DNA of 64,000 bases. Origin: Paraphaeosphaeria minitans. Taxonomy: Eukaryota > Ascomycota > Dothideomycetes > Pleosporales > Didymosphaeriaceae. Of this stretch, positions 53,178-64,000 are shown one piece after another. How positions within the stretch are numbered: position 1 is the first letter of the stretch; each line of letters starts with the position of its first letter. The notes under the pieces are model-generated. The model saw only the letters and a list, made by a program, of their open reading frames with translations. It made no database searches and was not told the DNA's origin. The position numbers were made by a program, and so were the translations under genes. The stretch lies in assembly GCA_015832175.1 (NCBI GenBank), contig WJXW01000004.1:3968001-4032000 (forward strand), written 5' to 3'.

Positions 53178-55537
53178 TCAGCGACGACGCAACTCCACAG
53201 CTCCCTCCATAGCCCTCTCCATGCGCTCCGGCCTCCGCACCAGCACCTCTTCAATCCTGCGACGTTCTTCCTCGTGCGCCCGCTGCATCTCATACTCCTC
53301 TTGCGCATCAAGACTCATCTCAAACTCATCGCTAACATGTTTCGGCGAGGCCGTACTGCACCGCTGCGCTTCTAGCTGATAGCTATCAAACTCAACCATC
53401 GCGCCCGAGACGATGGGGTCCTCGCCTTCGATAACGGCGAGATCACTTAGGACGTAGTCGCCTGGTGTGAGATCGTCGAATTTGACCGAGAAGGAGCGGG
53501 GTGTTATGTGTTTGTATGTAAGGTAGAAAAGTGCGAATAGGAAAGGCTACGAGGTAGTCAGTGTCGCGAAACGTGATGGGAGAGTCATGGTGAACCCACC
53601 CCTGAATAAGCACCTAACACATCGCATGCGAGACCCACACTCGACTTGAGTTGCTCGGTTGACGTCAACCCTCCCCTCGCTCCAAGGATGTACAACGAAG
53701 GGATGCCAGACCAGATGACAACGAATGTGCATCCGGCGATGCCGACGTAGGCAGGCAGGGGCTGCCATCGCGACTTGAACATTCGGGAGATGTAGAGCGA
53801 GTCGTTGCGGCTCAGGATCTTTCGGTCTTCTAATCGCTTGAGGCTTTTGGTTTGTATGAGCATGCATTGTCTGGTTTGGGAAGACTGATCCCTACCCAGC
53901 TTTGAACTTCAGAAAGGTTACACACTCGCATATGTACACACAAGCAATCGAACCAGTGAAGAAGGCTGACAGTGTTTGACGTGGCTAGACGAATAATTAA
54001 CATCAAGGAGGCACAAAAAAAGACTGAGGTTTTTCTGGGGAAACTTGTGACGATGCATGAAGAGCTAATTACCTGGTCGTAAGCCTGTCTGCTAAGACCA
54101 GCTAGTGATACGAAGCCAAAAATGGAGCACAGCAGGATTGCCGATAATGGCGTGTGACCGTTGTTGGTCCTCCCGAAGATATCGGCTACTTTCCTTGGAA
54201 GATACGTCTGCGCAAGCATGAAAACGCTTCGTGATGCCACGTACAGCTCAGTATTGCTGGAACTTGTTAGCGATGAATATTGCAAAGTACCTGCACTACT
54301 GACGCAGCCGTATATGCCGAAATAATGAAGAAAAAGTGGAGAGCCTTTGCAACACCAACGATAGCGGATGTCTGAACGGCGACTACAAACGGCGACAGAC
54401 CTCCACCGCTTCCTTGGGTCCACATGACGGGAAGGTCAGGATCGGCATAGTTGACGTTGGCGCCTGCAGAAATGAGGACAAGAGGATACAAGGACAGAGG
54501 CACGATGTAAACGAATGACATGACCACCGGAACATCTCTGAAAGCATCCTTGGCCTCACCTGCAGTCATTGCAATGGTTTCGCCCCCGAAGCAGGAGAAC
54601 ATGGCCAATGTGACGGATGTCAAAAAGCCAAAGAATCGTCCACCAGAGCCAGGAATACCAAACTGCGTGTCTGCCACACCTTTCTCATGGAGGAAATTAT
54701 TCGAGGTAGAGTTGAATCCTGTCGGTTTGAAGCCAGGAGGAAAAGCCATTGTGGTGTAGTTGCCACGGTAGGATCCGATCCGTCGTCCAACGGCCCCTAC
54801 GTTGATCACGAGCATCAAGATACAGACTAAGACGAACAGGCAGAGTTTGAATGCTGCGACCACTCTCTCTATTGATCCGTATAACTTGACTCCAAAGCAA
54901 TGGGTCAATGTCGTCAGCGCAATGAATGCGACAGTGATGCCCACCTCCGCTCCTGGTGAATGACGTGCGAGGTTGTTTCCGGACTTCATGAGGGCCGTCA
55001 ATTCTGCGGAGTACGCTGTGAGACATGCCATGGAGAGTATGTTCCCGAGTCTTGATTTGGTCAGTCATTGAGGTCCGCCTCAAGAACAGTCTACTCACGA
55101 ATATGATGCGGCCACTGCAAAGCCTGCCGCCGGGTCTAGGAATTTATGTGGCAAGTCGATTAACGCCCCTGTCAGCGGACGGCATGCGACCATTTCCGTA
55201 AGAGTGTACAGGACACATGCTGCTATGATTCCAGCGACAAGATAACTGAGAGGGCCACCGAGAGATCCGGAAGTGGTGATAAGAGAGCCAGAAGTTACAA
55301 AGATGCCCACACCCACGCAACCTGAGATGCCGATTCCTATAGTGTTTTCGTTAGTGATAACCTATCATTTGGATTACCAGGTCTAAGGTTTGAGCACGGC
55401 AGGGTACTGGAACTTTTGACTAGGCATCATGGAATGGTAAAAGTACCAGTTAGCTGTGGACGGCCGAGTACGCGATGGAGATGTTCGAAGTGGTCCACAT
55501 AGTAAGGCTTTCGATCCAAAGGTCGTACATCACCCAT
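53178..55537 (-). CDS. Amino-acid permease (APC superfamily, YAT-like)
   Basis: Seven exons: 55537-55447, 55336-55099, 55050-54304, 54256-54073, 53984-53896, 53843-53600 and 53546-53178; 653 residues. Introns are 47-110 nt. The first membrane helix carries the substrate-binding glycine motif GIGISGCVGVGIFVTSG. Further hallmarks are GPLSYLVAGII, the conserved AYSAELTALM, the TM6 region FGGETIAMTAGEAKD and TM8 with NTELYVASRSVF. Twelve TM helices are expected, followed by a long cytosolic tail with a charged coil (EEYEMQRAHEEERRRIEEV). Junctions were fixed by frame and homology; the exon 3/4 donor (GTCAGT) and the exon 5/6 acceptor (CAAAAG) are weaker than the rest. It resembles the Agp2-type branch of fungal permeases, but the substrate is not assignable. 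Confidence 0.85.
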
Positions 55538-56227
55538 GGTGAAACTGTGACTTTCGGGAAAGGTCGAGCTATGTGGACATGGCGTACTAACCTTCACAGA
55601 TAAGAGCAATAGCAATACGGTTCAGGCATGCGCACGACTTGCACGACGAGGCAGTCTGTGGATCAGGCAGCCTAGGCTAGGCCAAGTTCGCTCACCATGT
55701 TCTCAATAGCGAATTGAGACAAGACTGGCCGGACTAGGCACCAGTTCAATTGTGAGGACATAACGTAGCTGTGCATGCTGCATTGAGGCGCAGTGTCATA
55801 GCCTTGGTACGAGCGCATTGGATCCAACGCGCGGCAAGCAGCCCGAGGCTTGAGTCTTAGATGTTGGTATACGTGGACTGGAAGGATGGCAGTCACAGGG
55901 CCACGGAAAGAGGGGGGGCGATAGGACGCCACACCGAACCCTCATTGGCTACGGGTCTTATGTCGCTCGCCTCATATTTGAATCCGGCCAATATAGTTGA
56001 AATGCTTGAACTTGAGACACTGGGCGCTGTAGCAGGAAGTGGCAGTGAAATGTACGATGCAGTAGGGGTTTCGCCTCCCGCTTCCTGGACATCTCAACTG
56101 CCATCGAGATTTTTCGGTGCCCTCTCGCGCTGCTGCCTTCTCAGCTCGAGCTTTAGATATCTCTTCTCCACTCTTTTTTTGGCATGGCACGAAGCTTGGG
56201 GTATCTTTGCCAAGCATGCTGTGAACC
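55538..56227. other. Divergent intergenic region (permease / WD40-like gene)
   Basis: No gene supported. An upstream exon of the WD40-like gene cannot be excluded. Confidence 0.45.
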
Positions 56228-57765
56228 ATGGCTCGCAGTTCTTTCGCATCTCCAGGAGTGATTCCGACATCGCTAGAGCGACAATATCAAGCGACCGAGC
56301 GTTTCCATGTTCTACAGGCCTCAAAAGGTATCAGTTTACAGACTCGACTGCTGCAGCAAAAACGACGCTTCTCCATACGCGACTCTGAAGCCTTTGTCTC
56401 AACCGCCATAGCGCCAAACGGTCGGGTAGCAGTTGCTACACCATCTGAAGTTCGTCTATACAATATAGAATGCCAGAATCTGAACAAGGATGTCACGCCA
56501 ACTGCGTCAGTTCGTCTCAAGTTGCTGTCGAAGGGTGAAAGCGTACGGGCAGTCGCCATCTCTGATGATCTCCTGGCTGTTGTGACACATCGTCGCCTCA
56601 TGGTATATGAGTACCAGGAGACCGGGAATATTGAGGATAACAGCTTGCCTGAGGTGCGCATCGATCAGAAGGCATCCTGGACACCGAGATCATTGTCTAT
56701 CTTGCAAGTAGACGCCACGGATCCAGACCAGAGCGCTGCTGCATGGATTGCCGTAGGCGGAGAAGGTGTGAACGGGGTGAGATTGTACCAATACTCCCGG
56801 AGACCTTGCTGGACCGCCCTGCGCGACTGCCACTTGACTCTGAAATGTCCTCGAAACACAGGCCTGGTGAAATCCGTGGGCTTTTCGACATTTGTGCGGA
56901 TGAATTTCCTTTTCATCTTCGCGGTGACGTCAGAAAATCAAGTCGCCTGCTGGAGTGTCCATGCTCAAGGGCTAGGTAAGCTACCTTCGCCATTAGCAGT
57001 ATCTTATTGCGATGTACTTACTGTTGTCGCCGGTGCAGGTCGCCCTGTATCCATGTCACTGCCGCCGCATGATGTCAACGCAACGCAAAACCCATCCGTA
57101 AGCCTCGCCGTGTGGCGGAACATGCAGGGTCTAACAAGGAGTAGCCACACAGAGGAGATATAACCGGCGTCAATATATTCGAATCGCCATCTGAAAGACC
57201 GTATATCTTCGTTGCCATAAATCAAGAACATGGCTCACAATTGATGCGGAGCTTCATAGCACCTTTGGGCGCACCCGTTTCTCGGTGGAGGTCGCTTCCA
57301 GGCAATACGACAGGAAGACAATCGCTTTCGGCGGCTGCAACACGGAATGGCCGCTTCCTCGTTGTCGTAGAGGATGGCGCCCTCAAGCTCCTGACGCTCC
57401 GTGGTGCTTTTGGGGGAGGCCTTACGTGTTCAGACCGTACTGTGGAATGGGCATCGTCTCTGAAAGAGACAGCGAAGGACATGTGTGCCATCTCTCTCTC
57501 GGTCAAGGAGAGTTTGGGCTGCATCGAGATTACTGGAGTTGATGGGCGTGGACACGTCTTCTCGGCGCGGGCGAGCGTACCAGGGATGCCGGTGACAGCG
57601 CCTCCTTCGTTGACCATCGGCGGCTTCACTATGGCGGAGCTCCACGGCGACCAGGTCGTGCCAACCGTGCCAGAGCTTTGCGGGAAGGAGATCAGCCAGG
57701 CTCCTCGAGTGGACTCAACGGTACGAGCGTCTTCCGGGGGGGTTGAGGTCATGCTGGGCCGTTGA
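56228..57765 (+). CDS. WD40-propeller-like protein of unknown function
   Basis: Exons 56228-56975, 57039-57097 and 57145-57765 give 475 residues. The second intron is 47 nt with a GTCTAAC branch site; without splicing the frame ends at 57163. The body alternates beta-rich segments typical of degenerate propeller blades: AFVSTAIAPNGRVAVATPSEVRLYN, VRAVAISDDLLAVVTHRRLMVYEY and AAWIAVGGEGVNGVRLYQY (long strings quoted in part only). Later come YIFVAINQEH and GRFLVVVEDGALKLLTL. No canonical GH...WD signatures, kinase or F-box are visible. Such C-terminal propeller proteins are common in Pezizomycotina, sometimes downstream of kinase or HET domains, so an N-terminal exon may be missing. Function unknown. 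Confidence 0.68.
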
Positions 57766-59265
57766 ATGTCGTTCTCTGAAGCGTGGGCACGACTTGTGTG
57801 GTCCGGCCGGGGTAGGGAAACGAATACTCAAAGGAGGCTGGGTGAATGCAGCCCACGAGAAGTGCTGCATCTCTGAAACTGGAAAGTTGGAAACCATGTC
57901 AGGCCTGGAGTAACGCGCGAAGACGTTGTCGTAAGAAAAGCGTGGCATCTGAGCGCTGACTCCGATGACGGCTGGCCGGAAAAGGCTAGAAGCAGTCCCA
58001 GGTGGGCTTAGGCTGCCGCATCGCTCCTGTCGAGACCACGCTGTTGTACTCCACCTGCTGGCTGCGGGCACTGAATATAAAACTCCATCTCTCGCACTAC
58101 ATGGCTGTCAACGAACTCGGCCGCATCGAATTACTCTCCCCGGACAGTGCCTCATCTCGTCCGCACAGCCAGAAGCACCACGAGCCCCGCACACGCATCC
58201 AAGGTGCCTCCCAACGCAACACTCCGCCCGAGAGCGCCACGCCACAAAGACTCGATACAGTACTTTTCCAGGGACATGATGATCGCCCAGTGCCCCAGTC
58301 CGCCATGTAGATGACCGTGCGCCAGAGGATGCAGGCGTGGCGTCGGCACCTGCATGTTCGAACATGGTTTCGGGACTCGACGCCCGTCTGGCCAGTCTGC
58401 AGTGGCTCTGGTCCCGACTGCGCTTCTCCTGGCCTGTCCCAGAGCTCATCGGAATACGCACGACGCCTGTACGCAATACGTAATTCGACATGGGATCTGT
58501 TTACCACAAGCGGCAGCAGTGCTCCACCGTCTGCGAGGACCAGGGCGATCAAGGCAGCGGAAGACGGCCCACGGCAACACGGCGCAGCAGCAACGAACAT
58601 CCATCGCCTGCTCAGAGTTATTTCAGGCGCTACCCGTCATGAGATGGCAGTAGAGCTGGCCGCGGCAGCCACTGGACCTGCATACTGATTTGGGTAAGCT
58701 CCAAGTGGCTTACAACAGCCCTAGTGGGGCATCTCATGTCGGAGGCTCGCTCGCTCGCCTGCCATACACCCATAGACCATAAACGCGACGACGGCTGCTG
58801 CGTCCGCGTTGGTCCTCCGCAAGCCAGCCTGGTAGTCTATCTATTCTATCTAGTCTATCCTAACTTCCTGTACCCAACGCAGGGCGATTGCCCTGGTCTA
58901 GTAACCTACTCGAACCGCCATGGCGACTTGCCATGCCCTGCTGCCTCGCTGTCATTTCACAATGTCCATTACGCATCACTGCACCCCGCTTTCCTTTGAT
59001 AAGAACCACGCCTTCCTTTCTTTAGCAGGCCACCTTCACCAGGTGCATTGTTGACCTTTACTTTTACGGCTTTCGAGTTTCTATATGAGGGACTTGGGTT
59101 GCTCTGCCCACTGCTCGCTACCCGATTTCCATCTCCTGCGGTGCAACCTGTCGAGCCTAGACTCCGACTCGCTCGGCACTTCCTCTCCCGTATACTGATA
59201 CATCTGTACGGCTTCAAGTAGTCTCCAGCTGTCTCCGGGCGGCTGCCTGAGACACTTTTCTCGCC
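57766..59265. other. Intergenic, 1.5 kb
   Basis: Overlapping open frames of 70-170 codons on both strands around 58000-58700 have no recognisable motif, signal peptide or splice logic. I see nothing supported. Confidence 0.45.
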
Positions 59266-60834
59266 ATGGTTACTCCAACACTGCTTCTGTTCGGCGTTGT
59301 CTTCGTCGTCGGCTCCACCGTTTTTCTCTTAATGAAGAAAGGAAGACACGAAGTGCTCTTGAGCCGACTTCACTGGGAGCGCCGGCGATTTTCCGGTTCC
59401 AAAATTCCTCCCCGATCGTTATCACCAGAGGAGGAGGCCAACAGCGCAGTGCCGGACTACGCAGACGTATACCCTCCGTCTCGCAAGATCGCACTGGCCG
59501 ACATCCCCGGATTCGCCGAGAAGCTGGGCAAGAGCCAGGGAGATGTGATTCTCTCTGCCGAGAAGAGAGAATGTGTGCCGCTCACCACTGAGCTTCACCA
59601 TGCGAAGAAGACCATGTGCACACCCTGTGACTTCACGGTAGAGGACATCGAAGCACTCGGGGACTTCCCGGACTACGCCACGCTGAGCGGTATACCCCTT
59701 CCCGAGCCGTACTATGACTTCGACGTCAAGAAGGCGAAGCCGAGGCCTTACCGACCTTTCCGATGGGCATACCATCAAACCATGTGTAAGTTCACTCTAC
59801 GAGCGTGAGTTATACTATGCTCACAACGCTGCAGCCCTCACAAAGATGGAACCTGACTGGTGGCTTGAGCTCGAGAGCACGTACGAAGAGCGCATACGGC
59901 AACGGAAGGAGATATACGAGAAAGAAGGCGATAATGTCTTAGACATGCTTCATGGCTCATACTTCGCCTGCAAGGAGCTGATGGAAATGTCTCTCCAATT
60001 CCTCTGCGCCCGCTATCCGCAGTACTTTCACCTGGACACCGAGAAGATGGTCTTTTACAACAGCATTCTGAAAACAGAGGCAGACCTGAAGAACACTCAC
60101 CCGCTCCACGTTCTCTTCAACAACGTCCCCGAAGATTTCGCCATCACGATGCGAAACCCGGACGACGGCCTGTATAGCTTTCGCGCAGGCACGATCTGCA
60201 GTGCTTTAGGGTGGAATGTAGGCTCAAAGATTGGCAAGACATTGCCCGAGATACATGCACCGGTACCGGACTACAAGGAGAAGATGCAGTTCTCCATGGA
60301 CCGGTACGTCGTCAATTGGACCCACTTTTGCCGCTGCGCTAACACTCGTCTAGCTACTTCACGAAGAAGCCTACTGATAAGGCCATCCAGCGTGGGTCGT
60401 GGGGTCTGGAGGTGGACCAACCGCTCTACATGCCCCCTGGCGACCCACACGAAAAGCTACGCGACGTCCAGATGCCCGACCTCGATATCTCACGCTGCAA
60501 TCTCCGAGTCGACTGGCAGACACTACGTCGCCTACCGCTGTCGGGCGCCATTGTCTTCAATTTCAAAGCCCTGTTTACACCGGTCGAGGAGTTCCGCACC
60601 GAGCCTTTCGTGCCTGCGCTGGTCTTGCAGGTCCTGAACGAAGCGAAGCCGAACTTGATGGCATACAAGAACACATGGCATACCGAACACGTCGTCAAGC
60701 CTGCACTGAAGGCGTGGGCAAAGGAACAGGTCGAGAAGGGATGGGTCCCAGAGGACTGGGAGCCGCATACTCTGGACGACAGCCCGTACTTCCCGGGCTG
60801 GGAGGAGAAGTGGCATCGGCAGCAAGGGTTCTGA
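59266..60834 (+). CDS. DUF3445 / heme-dependent oxidative N-demethylase-like membrane protein
   Basis: Exons 59266-59785, 59835-60303 and 60354-60834 give 489 residues. An N-terminal membrane anchor (LLLFGVVFVVGSTVFLLM) is followed by a basic stretch. The conserved domain begins RPYRPFRWAYHQTM, then SLTKMEPDWWLELESTY, SLQFLCARYPQYF, FRAGTICSALGWNVGSKIG and RVDWQTLRRLPLSGAIVFNF. This matches the pattern of fungal DUF3445 proteins, whose bacterial relatives are heme-dependent oxidative N-demethylases. The fungal substrate is unknown. Introns are 49 and 50 nt. The protein is probably anchored in the ER with its domain facing the cytosol (inference from the short lumenal N-terminus and basic flank). 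Confidence 0.82.
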
Positions 60835-61550
60835 GCCGTGCACACCCATCCGCACCTAGTCAAGCGGTAGGTATGTGCGTAGCCCGTACCTTTGCCCGCA
60901 CGATCGGCCATCACTGCATATACGGTATACTTTTGTACATACTGGGCGCTGGGTTTTTTTTTAAGCGAACACGTGAGCTTCATACTCGCTGTGTGCCTGT
61001 CGGCCGCAACCAATGTTTTTTTTAGCTTCAGCATACTGCATGTAGAATAACACAAATTACATCTTATCTCTTGGACGCGGGTCAATGTGGGTAGGTAACG
61101 TGCTGTGACGATGTGGGTGACTGGACTCGAGATTAGCAACCACCGCACCTTTTTTTCATACGTTGGACTCACGTCGCGCGACGACTTGGCCCGAGGCTCC
61201 ATGAGTCTGCGGAGCCAGTCGTACGGTTGTGACTGCACAGACAGCCGCTGTGCTTGTTAAGGGGTGACGGTGCAGCGAAGTCACACGCATTCGCAACCAG
61301 TCGCTAGAAAGGCTTGTTTTGATCGCGTCGGTGAAAACAATCGATAGAAAGACTGTCTTGTCTTAAACACCCTCCCAGAACGTGAGGCCGTCTTCTAAGC
61401 GTATTTGATGTGGCTCGCCAAGCGGATTCGCAAACCAGATGATAGAGTCAGACACACACCACCTCGCCCAAACGCCAACAATGCTATACGACCCTTTTCG
61501 CTTACTTAAAATTCGCCTTTCACAGGCAGTTATCGACCAAGCAAGTAATC
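60835..61550. other. Intergenic between convergent genes
   Basis: 3' flanks of the DUF3445 gene and VPS34. Several T-runs (60954-60961, 61016-61023, 61149-61156). No gene seen. Confidence 0.5.
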
Positions 61551-64000
61551 CTACTTCTTGAGCCACTGCATCCAATCATGCGCCGCATCAATGACCCCGG
61601 CCATCCGATCATTCACGCTCTCCTCAATCAGCTTCTCAAACTCCCGCCCCGCATCCCCATCGCTCTTCCCCAGCCACATCCTCTGCTCGACCTTCCTCAC
61701 GCTGCCCTCGCGCTCCACCTTGATGTCCGGGATATTCGCCTCCTTCATCAGCGCAAACAAGTTCAGGATTAGATTGCTCGACTTGCGCAGCGTCGACCAT
61801 GCCGTGAAGCAGTACTCCTTGAAGGCGAGGTAATTCGGGTGCTCGGGCCCGCCCATGCCCTCAATCATCTGGGGCGCGATTTTCATCTGCGGCGCGTAGG
61901 GTTTGGGGTCGCGCCCGAGGATGTAGCCAAAGTCGACGTGGAAGAAGGCGCCCGAGGGCGAGATGAGGAGGTTGTCGAGGTGGCGGTCGCCAACGCCGAG
62001 GAGGTAGGTTATCACGCTGTAGCCGGCGCAGGATTTGATGTACGTGTCCATCGCTTCCTTGCGGACGCCGAGGGGCGCGGTGTCGTCGGGGTTGTTGGCT
62101 CGCAGGTAGGAGAGGAGGCTGCCTTTGTGCTTTTGGAGGGCCGCTGCGAGAGACATGGAGGGTATGAATTGGAATGCGCCGGTCGAGGCCGAGGTTGCGA
62201 GGATACGGTATGGGGTGAGTTTGAGGTCCAGGTTTTCTTTCTTCAGTAGCTGGTCCATCAAGGTTATGATTTGGATGACAAGCTGATCTTGTCGGAGATC
62301 GTCTCCGGTTTTGAAGATGATCGGGTATTTTATGTTGGATGTGGTTCTCAAGTTGAGAACGATTGGCAGGAGAGATGATTTCAGTACGTTGCAATCGTCA
62401 GTGTAGATACCGTTTATCAGCACGGATGGATCGAGTGGTAGTGGAAGAGGGTCGAAGTTGAGAAGGTCGTTCTTCGGGTCTGCGAGTGCTTTCTTGAGCC
62501 GTGTTATCTTGGCTGGGCGGTCGCCGCCTCCGTAGCGCACCTCTTTCGACAGCTTTCCAAGCACCGTGAGAAGCTCAACCTGGCGGCGGAACGTTTTGCG
62601 TATCTCCGTGCCTTCGGGCGTTGTCTCGAGCTCGGTCATGAAATCATACTCGACTTTTGCAAACAGTTCGCGATGCTCCGGTGCTTGATCGCTGCTGTTG
62701 TCACTGACTTCAACTACTAGATACCAGAAGAGAAAGTTGCCCAACGCCAGGCTGTTAGCTGCACGTGTGACTAGGAAGCGAGCAAGCGAAGAGTCATCGC
62801 CGTCGCCAGCCGCTTCATACTTGAGAGCCTGCACCAGCTGTAGCAGATAAAGCTGCAGCTCATCGTCGTCTGCCTTCTTAAGACGTTCGACAGCATAGCT
62901 ACGCACAACGGGATGGTCGAACTGAGAGCCCAGCAACTCCAAAGCATCGTCGACGTCGATTTCCGCCCACTTGTCCAGCATGGGAGCAGCTTGCCGGGCT
63001 TCGCGTTCGTTATGCCAGTTGACGCACTTGACGAACTTGGTCAAGGCGCGTTTCTTGGTGGACAGAAAATAGCGGAACTTCCAGATCTCATCGCGTTCTT
63101 GTGTGGTAATCTCGTCAAGTGGTCCCCTGTTGAGTAGCCCAAATAGTTTGTCGCGAACGTGGACGTTGGGCTTCCTGTCGCGATCTAGGGAGTCTGTCTG
63201 TTGGCTGCGCATCAGCTCACGGTGCTTGTCTTCTGCAGGATTGGCGCGTCGTCCAATCTCAGGGTCATAGATGCGAATGAGACGGCCCGCTTCTGCATCT
63301 TGGTTGCTTATTCCAGGACCGAAAGACACTTCTGGAGGTGGTCGCAGTCGTATCTCGGAGTCGGAAAGTAGCTTGATATCGGAGACCGGAGGAGGAGGAT
63401 ACTCATTATCGGTGAATACGATGGAATGATCGAACCGCGGAAGCTCAATGTCTAGATAGAATATGTCATCCTCGGCGTCCTGGCCACCATGACCGTCGAG
63501 TCGATTCGGTCGTGACTTGCGGCCGTTCACAGCTGCATGCTCGGCTTTGATGGCTCTCTGCTTAATCTCCTCCATTTTTCGGAAGACCAATTTGTCGAGC
63601 CACTGTGTTTCTGGAATATCCCCCATCTCCTGCTTTTTCAACAACTCCTCCAGTCTCAGCATCTCGGCAATCTGCTCGTCCACTGCATGTTCTTGCGGGG
63701 CGTCATTTCTACCCTTGCGCGCTGGTGGTATGACCCACGGCGTGGTAGTATTCGAAAGGCCATCGGCGGCCTTGAAGCGATATATCCGACAGCGCTGGCG
63801 GCCATTGTGCAGAGTGTTGTCTTTGTCGAACAAGGGTATGGTAGTTCCCCCGAAGGGGATCGCGTGGCGGTCTGAATCCTTGTCTTCGGCGGGTGACAGG
63901 TCCCATATGGTTATTGCGAGCTGGGCGGATACAGGAAGGCTCGCGTAGGTAATGGGCAGCGGCAGCCACTCGCCCCAGATCCGAGCGTTCTTGAACGACT
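61551..64000 (-). CDS. VPS34: Class III phosphatidylinositol 3-kinase (partial, N-terminus beyond the window)
   Basis: Makes PI3P on endosomes and phagophores in complexes with Vps15 and Vps30/Beclin for vesicle sorting and autophagy. The minus-strand frame is open from the right edge to the TAG at 61551, about 816 codons without an intron. At the edge the protein is inside the C2 domain (FKNARIWGEWLPLPITY, AQLAITIWDLSP). The helical PIK domain follows (ERDEIWKFRYFL, ALTKFVKCVNW), then the kinase domain with FKTGDDLRQDQL, the catalytic loop GVGDRHLDNLL and activation segment DFGYILGRDPKP. The C-terminus WMQWLKK is the membrane-binding amphipathic helix typical of Vps34. About 80-100 N-terminal residues should lie beyond 64000. 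Confidence 0.95.
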   Translation of the reverse strand, partial: SFKNARIWGEWLPLPITYASLPVSAQLAITIWDLSPAEDKDSDRHAIPFGGTTIPLFDKDNTLHNGRQRCRIYRFKAADGLSNTTTPWVIPPARKGRNDAPQEHAVDEQIAEMLRLEELLKKQEMGDIPETQWLDKLVFRKMEEIKQRAIKAEHAAVNGRKSRPNRLDGHGGQDAEDDIFYLDIELPRFDHSIVFTDNEYPPPPVSDIKLLSDSEIRLRPPPEVSFGPGISNQDAEAGRLIRIYDPEIGRRANPAEDKHRELMRSQQTDSLDRDRKPNVHVRDKLFGLLNRGPLDEITTQERDEIWKFRYFLSTKKRALTKFVKCVNWHNEREARQAAPMLDKWAEIDVDDALELLGSQFDHPVVRSYAVERLKKADDDELQLYLLQLVQALKYEAAGDGDDSSLARFLVTRAANSLALGNFLFWYLVVEVSDNSSDQAPEHRELFAKVEYDFMTELETTPEGTEIRKTFRRQVELLTVLGKLSKEVRYGGGDRPAKITRLKKALADPKNDLLNFDPLPLPLDPSVLINGIYTDDCNVLKSSLLPIVLNLRTTSNIKYPIIFKTGDDLRQDQLVIQIITLMDQLLKKENLDLKLTPYRILATSASTGAFQFIPSMSLAAALQKHKGSLLSYLRANNPDDTAPLGVRKEAMDTYIKSCAGYSVITYLLGVGDRHLDNLLISPSGAFFHVDFGYILGRDPKPYAPQMKIAPQMIEGMGGPEHPNYLAFKEYCFTAWSTLRKSSNLILNLFALMKEANIPDIKVEREGSVRKVEQRMWLGKSDGDAGREFEKLIEESVNDRMAGVIDAAHDWMQWLKK

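Noticed and set aside
57715..58690. Cluster of overlapping frames on both strands
   Set aside because: None has recognisable motifs; the region looks like ordinary GC-rich intergenic DNA.
60426..61238. 270-codon minus-strand frame opposite the DUF3445 gene
   Set aside because: Overlaps the well-supported third exon on the other strand and has no motif of its own; it is an antisense shadow.

Overview
The window is nuclear DNA of a filamentous ascomycete (Pezizomycotina; I would guess Dothideomycetes, but nothing here proves the class). The evidence is the gene structure (many introns of about 47-100 nt with GTAAGT-like donors and CTAAC/CTGAC branch sites), two tRNA genes (one with an intron), Zn2Cys6 regulators, a cerato-platanin, a maltose-acetyltransferase-type enzyme, a Drs2 flippase, and intergenic DNA rich in TACCTA/CTAC simple repeats. 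I traced 23 protein-coding genes, rebuilding most exon-intron structures by hand, plus 2 tRNA genes and 2 clear gene remnants.

Layout: 0-1.6 kb, a decayed protein-kinase fragment. 1.6-5.0 kb, two convergent MFS transporters (hexose type and monocarboxylate type). 5.6-7.6 kb, an RS-repeat protein. 8.5 kb, tRNA-Lys(CUU). 9.8-13.9 kb, Drs2-type P4-ATPase. 15.5-16.4 kb, an INO80F-like coiled-coil protein. 16.8 kb, tRNA-Ser(GCU). 17.3-20.4 kb, a RING/ZZ/SH3 protein. 21.5-23.1 kb, a repetitive secreted protein. 24.4-26.5 kb, a divergent acetyltransferase/ICMT pair. 27.1-29.0 kb, dihydroxy-acid dehydratase (ILV3). 30-33 kb, a gene with two complete GH17 glucanase domains, followed by a 230-bp TTTTA tract. 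34.1-36.2 kb, Tah18-type diflavin reductase. 37.2-38.5 kb, an RRM-RGG-RRM protein. 39.6-44.1 kb, two divergent Zn2Cys6 regulators. 44.8-45.7 kb, a Bys1/thaumatin-like secreted protein. 46.2-47.1 kb, a polysaccharide-deacetylase pseudogene. 47.4-48.7 kb, a C45/penicillin-acyltransferase-like enzyme. 49.2 kb, cerato-platanin. 51.4 kb, a GPI-type cupredoxin. 52.3-52.7 kb, a tiny secreted precursor of repeated cysteine modules. 53.2-55.5 kb, an amino-acid permease. 56.2-57.8 kb, a WD40-like protein. 59.3-60.8 kb, a DUF3445 protein. 61.6 kb to the right edge, VPS34 PI3-kinase (N-terminus outside the window).

Housekeeping genes (DRS2, ILV3, STE14-type ICMT, TAH18, VPS34) alternate with secreted or cell-surface genes (GH17, cerato-platanin, cupredoxin, Bys1-like, repetitive proteins). 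I see no coherent biosynthetic cluster. The best candidate for something undescribed is the four-exon gene at 52292-52700: each of three ten-residue D-C-x4-H-x2-C modules starts exactly at a phase-1 intron, and the first two are followed at once by a dibasic site (KR). That layout fits a Kex2-processed peptide precursor that grew by exon duplication.
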